A stretch of 64,000 nt of DNA from Hippopus hippopus. Lineage: Eukaryota > Mollusca > Bivalvia > Cardiida > Cardiidae. Numbering within the stretch: position 1 is the stretch's first letter; every line of letters begins with the position of its first letter. The stretch is taken from positions 20,255,215 to 20,319,214 of the forward strand of contig OX328112.1 in NCBI GenBank assembly GCA_946811185.2, given 5' to 3'. Below, one piece after another: positions 63,765-64,000 of this stretch. The translations under genes were made by a program, and so were the position numbers. The notes beneath the pieces are model-generated. The model was not told the DNA's origin. It saw only the letters and a program-made list of their open reading frames with translations, and searched no databases.

Positions 63765-64000
63765 TTAAATCTTTACCACACGACAATTAGATTCTATTTT
63801 AGAGTTGCCCATATTCAAAGTTTTTGCTAATGAATAATTAATATGGCTCAAAAGATTGATTTGTCTTTGTAAGAATAAAAAGCAATATGAGAAAAGAAGA
63901 GAACGCTGGTTACCGGCATTTTCTTCTTTTCAAACAACATTTTCAAAAGTCTTTCTTTCTAGGGGGTCGTTAAATTTTTGAGGTGTGTGGAAAAGGTTTA
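63765..64000. repeat. TTAA-A MITE, cut by window end
   Basis: ATCTTTACCACACGACAATTAG to GGTGTGTGGAAAAGGTTTA; the central hairpin is GAACGCTGGTTACCGGC-like. Confidence 0.75.

Noticed and set aside
1..64000. Bacterial-style operons, ribosome binding sites or terminators
   Set aside because: Intron-containing innexin, SINEs and MITEs show animal nuclear DNA; hairpins belong to transposons.

Overview
The window is animal nuclear DNA that is AT-rich, poor in genes and packed with repeats. It is most likely from a lophotrochozoan and probably a bivalve mollusc. That reading rests on one intron-containing innexin gene (innexins are the gap-junction family of invertebrates), on tRNA-derived SINEs with (AATC)n tails, and on a very dense load of short hairpin-forming DNA transposons. 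The species cannot be named from the sequence alone.

Genes. The only host gene I can support is an innexin on the + strand. It has three coding exons (40896-41109, 41923-42117, 45731-46531) with matching GT/AG sites and a single frame of 402 visible codons. A short upstream exon must supply the start codon; I could not find it. All introns are filled with repeats. The other protein-like sequences are transposon relics: a broken Ty3/Gypsy-type retroelement (about 30068-35550) with the unusual order protease, integrase, reverse transcriptase, RNase H, and two dead Tc1/mariner-type elements (18272-19337 and 22694-23518).

Repeat families. I use working names of my own. TTAA-A (about 220 bp, ends CCCTTTACC, about 35 copies or pieces), TTAA-B (about 210 bp, ends CCCTTA), TTAA-C (about 540 bp, ends AGGTGG, four copies), TTAA-D (about 355 bp, ends AGCCCC or similar) and TTAA-E (330-630 bp, ends AGATACATC or similar) all sit at TTAA sites, as piggyBac-type elements do. 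Pal-1 (about 265 bp) and Pal-2 (about 260 bp) are built around strong GC-rich palindromes. Fold-1, Fold-2 and Fold-3 are larger foldback elements. CRE-1 and CRE-2 carry TGACGTCA motifs, often in pairs. A SINE superfamily has at least 16 copies with different tRNA-like heads but a common 3' part; six have clear target-site duplications.

Layout. 1-7130: TTAA-A/B pairs, SINEs, CRE-1, microsatellite and two TTAA-C copies. 7200-8985: degenerate minisatellite. 9200-14000: SINE pair, a GC-rich 418-bp MITE and a degenerate satellite. 14200-15590: Fold-1, Pal-1 and a palindrome split by a SINE. 18270-23870: two mariner relics and Pal-1/TTAA-E copies. 24000-30070: mixed MITEs and Fold-2. 30068-35550: retroelement with a nested 1,086-bp DNA element. 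35680-40600: MITEs and microsatellites. 40608-46531: innexin gene. 46594-64000: nested MITEs and TTAA-A/B arrays to the end.

The most unusual signals are: (1) a 31-bp palindromic core shared by three otherwise different MITE families, with differences that keep the base pairing; (2) TTAA-A and TTAA-B copies joined end to end through a single TTAA; (3) a same-orientation Pal-1 copy just upstream of each innexin exon; and (4) the integrase-before-reverse-transcriptase retroelement. Boundaries and families were called by eye.
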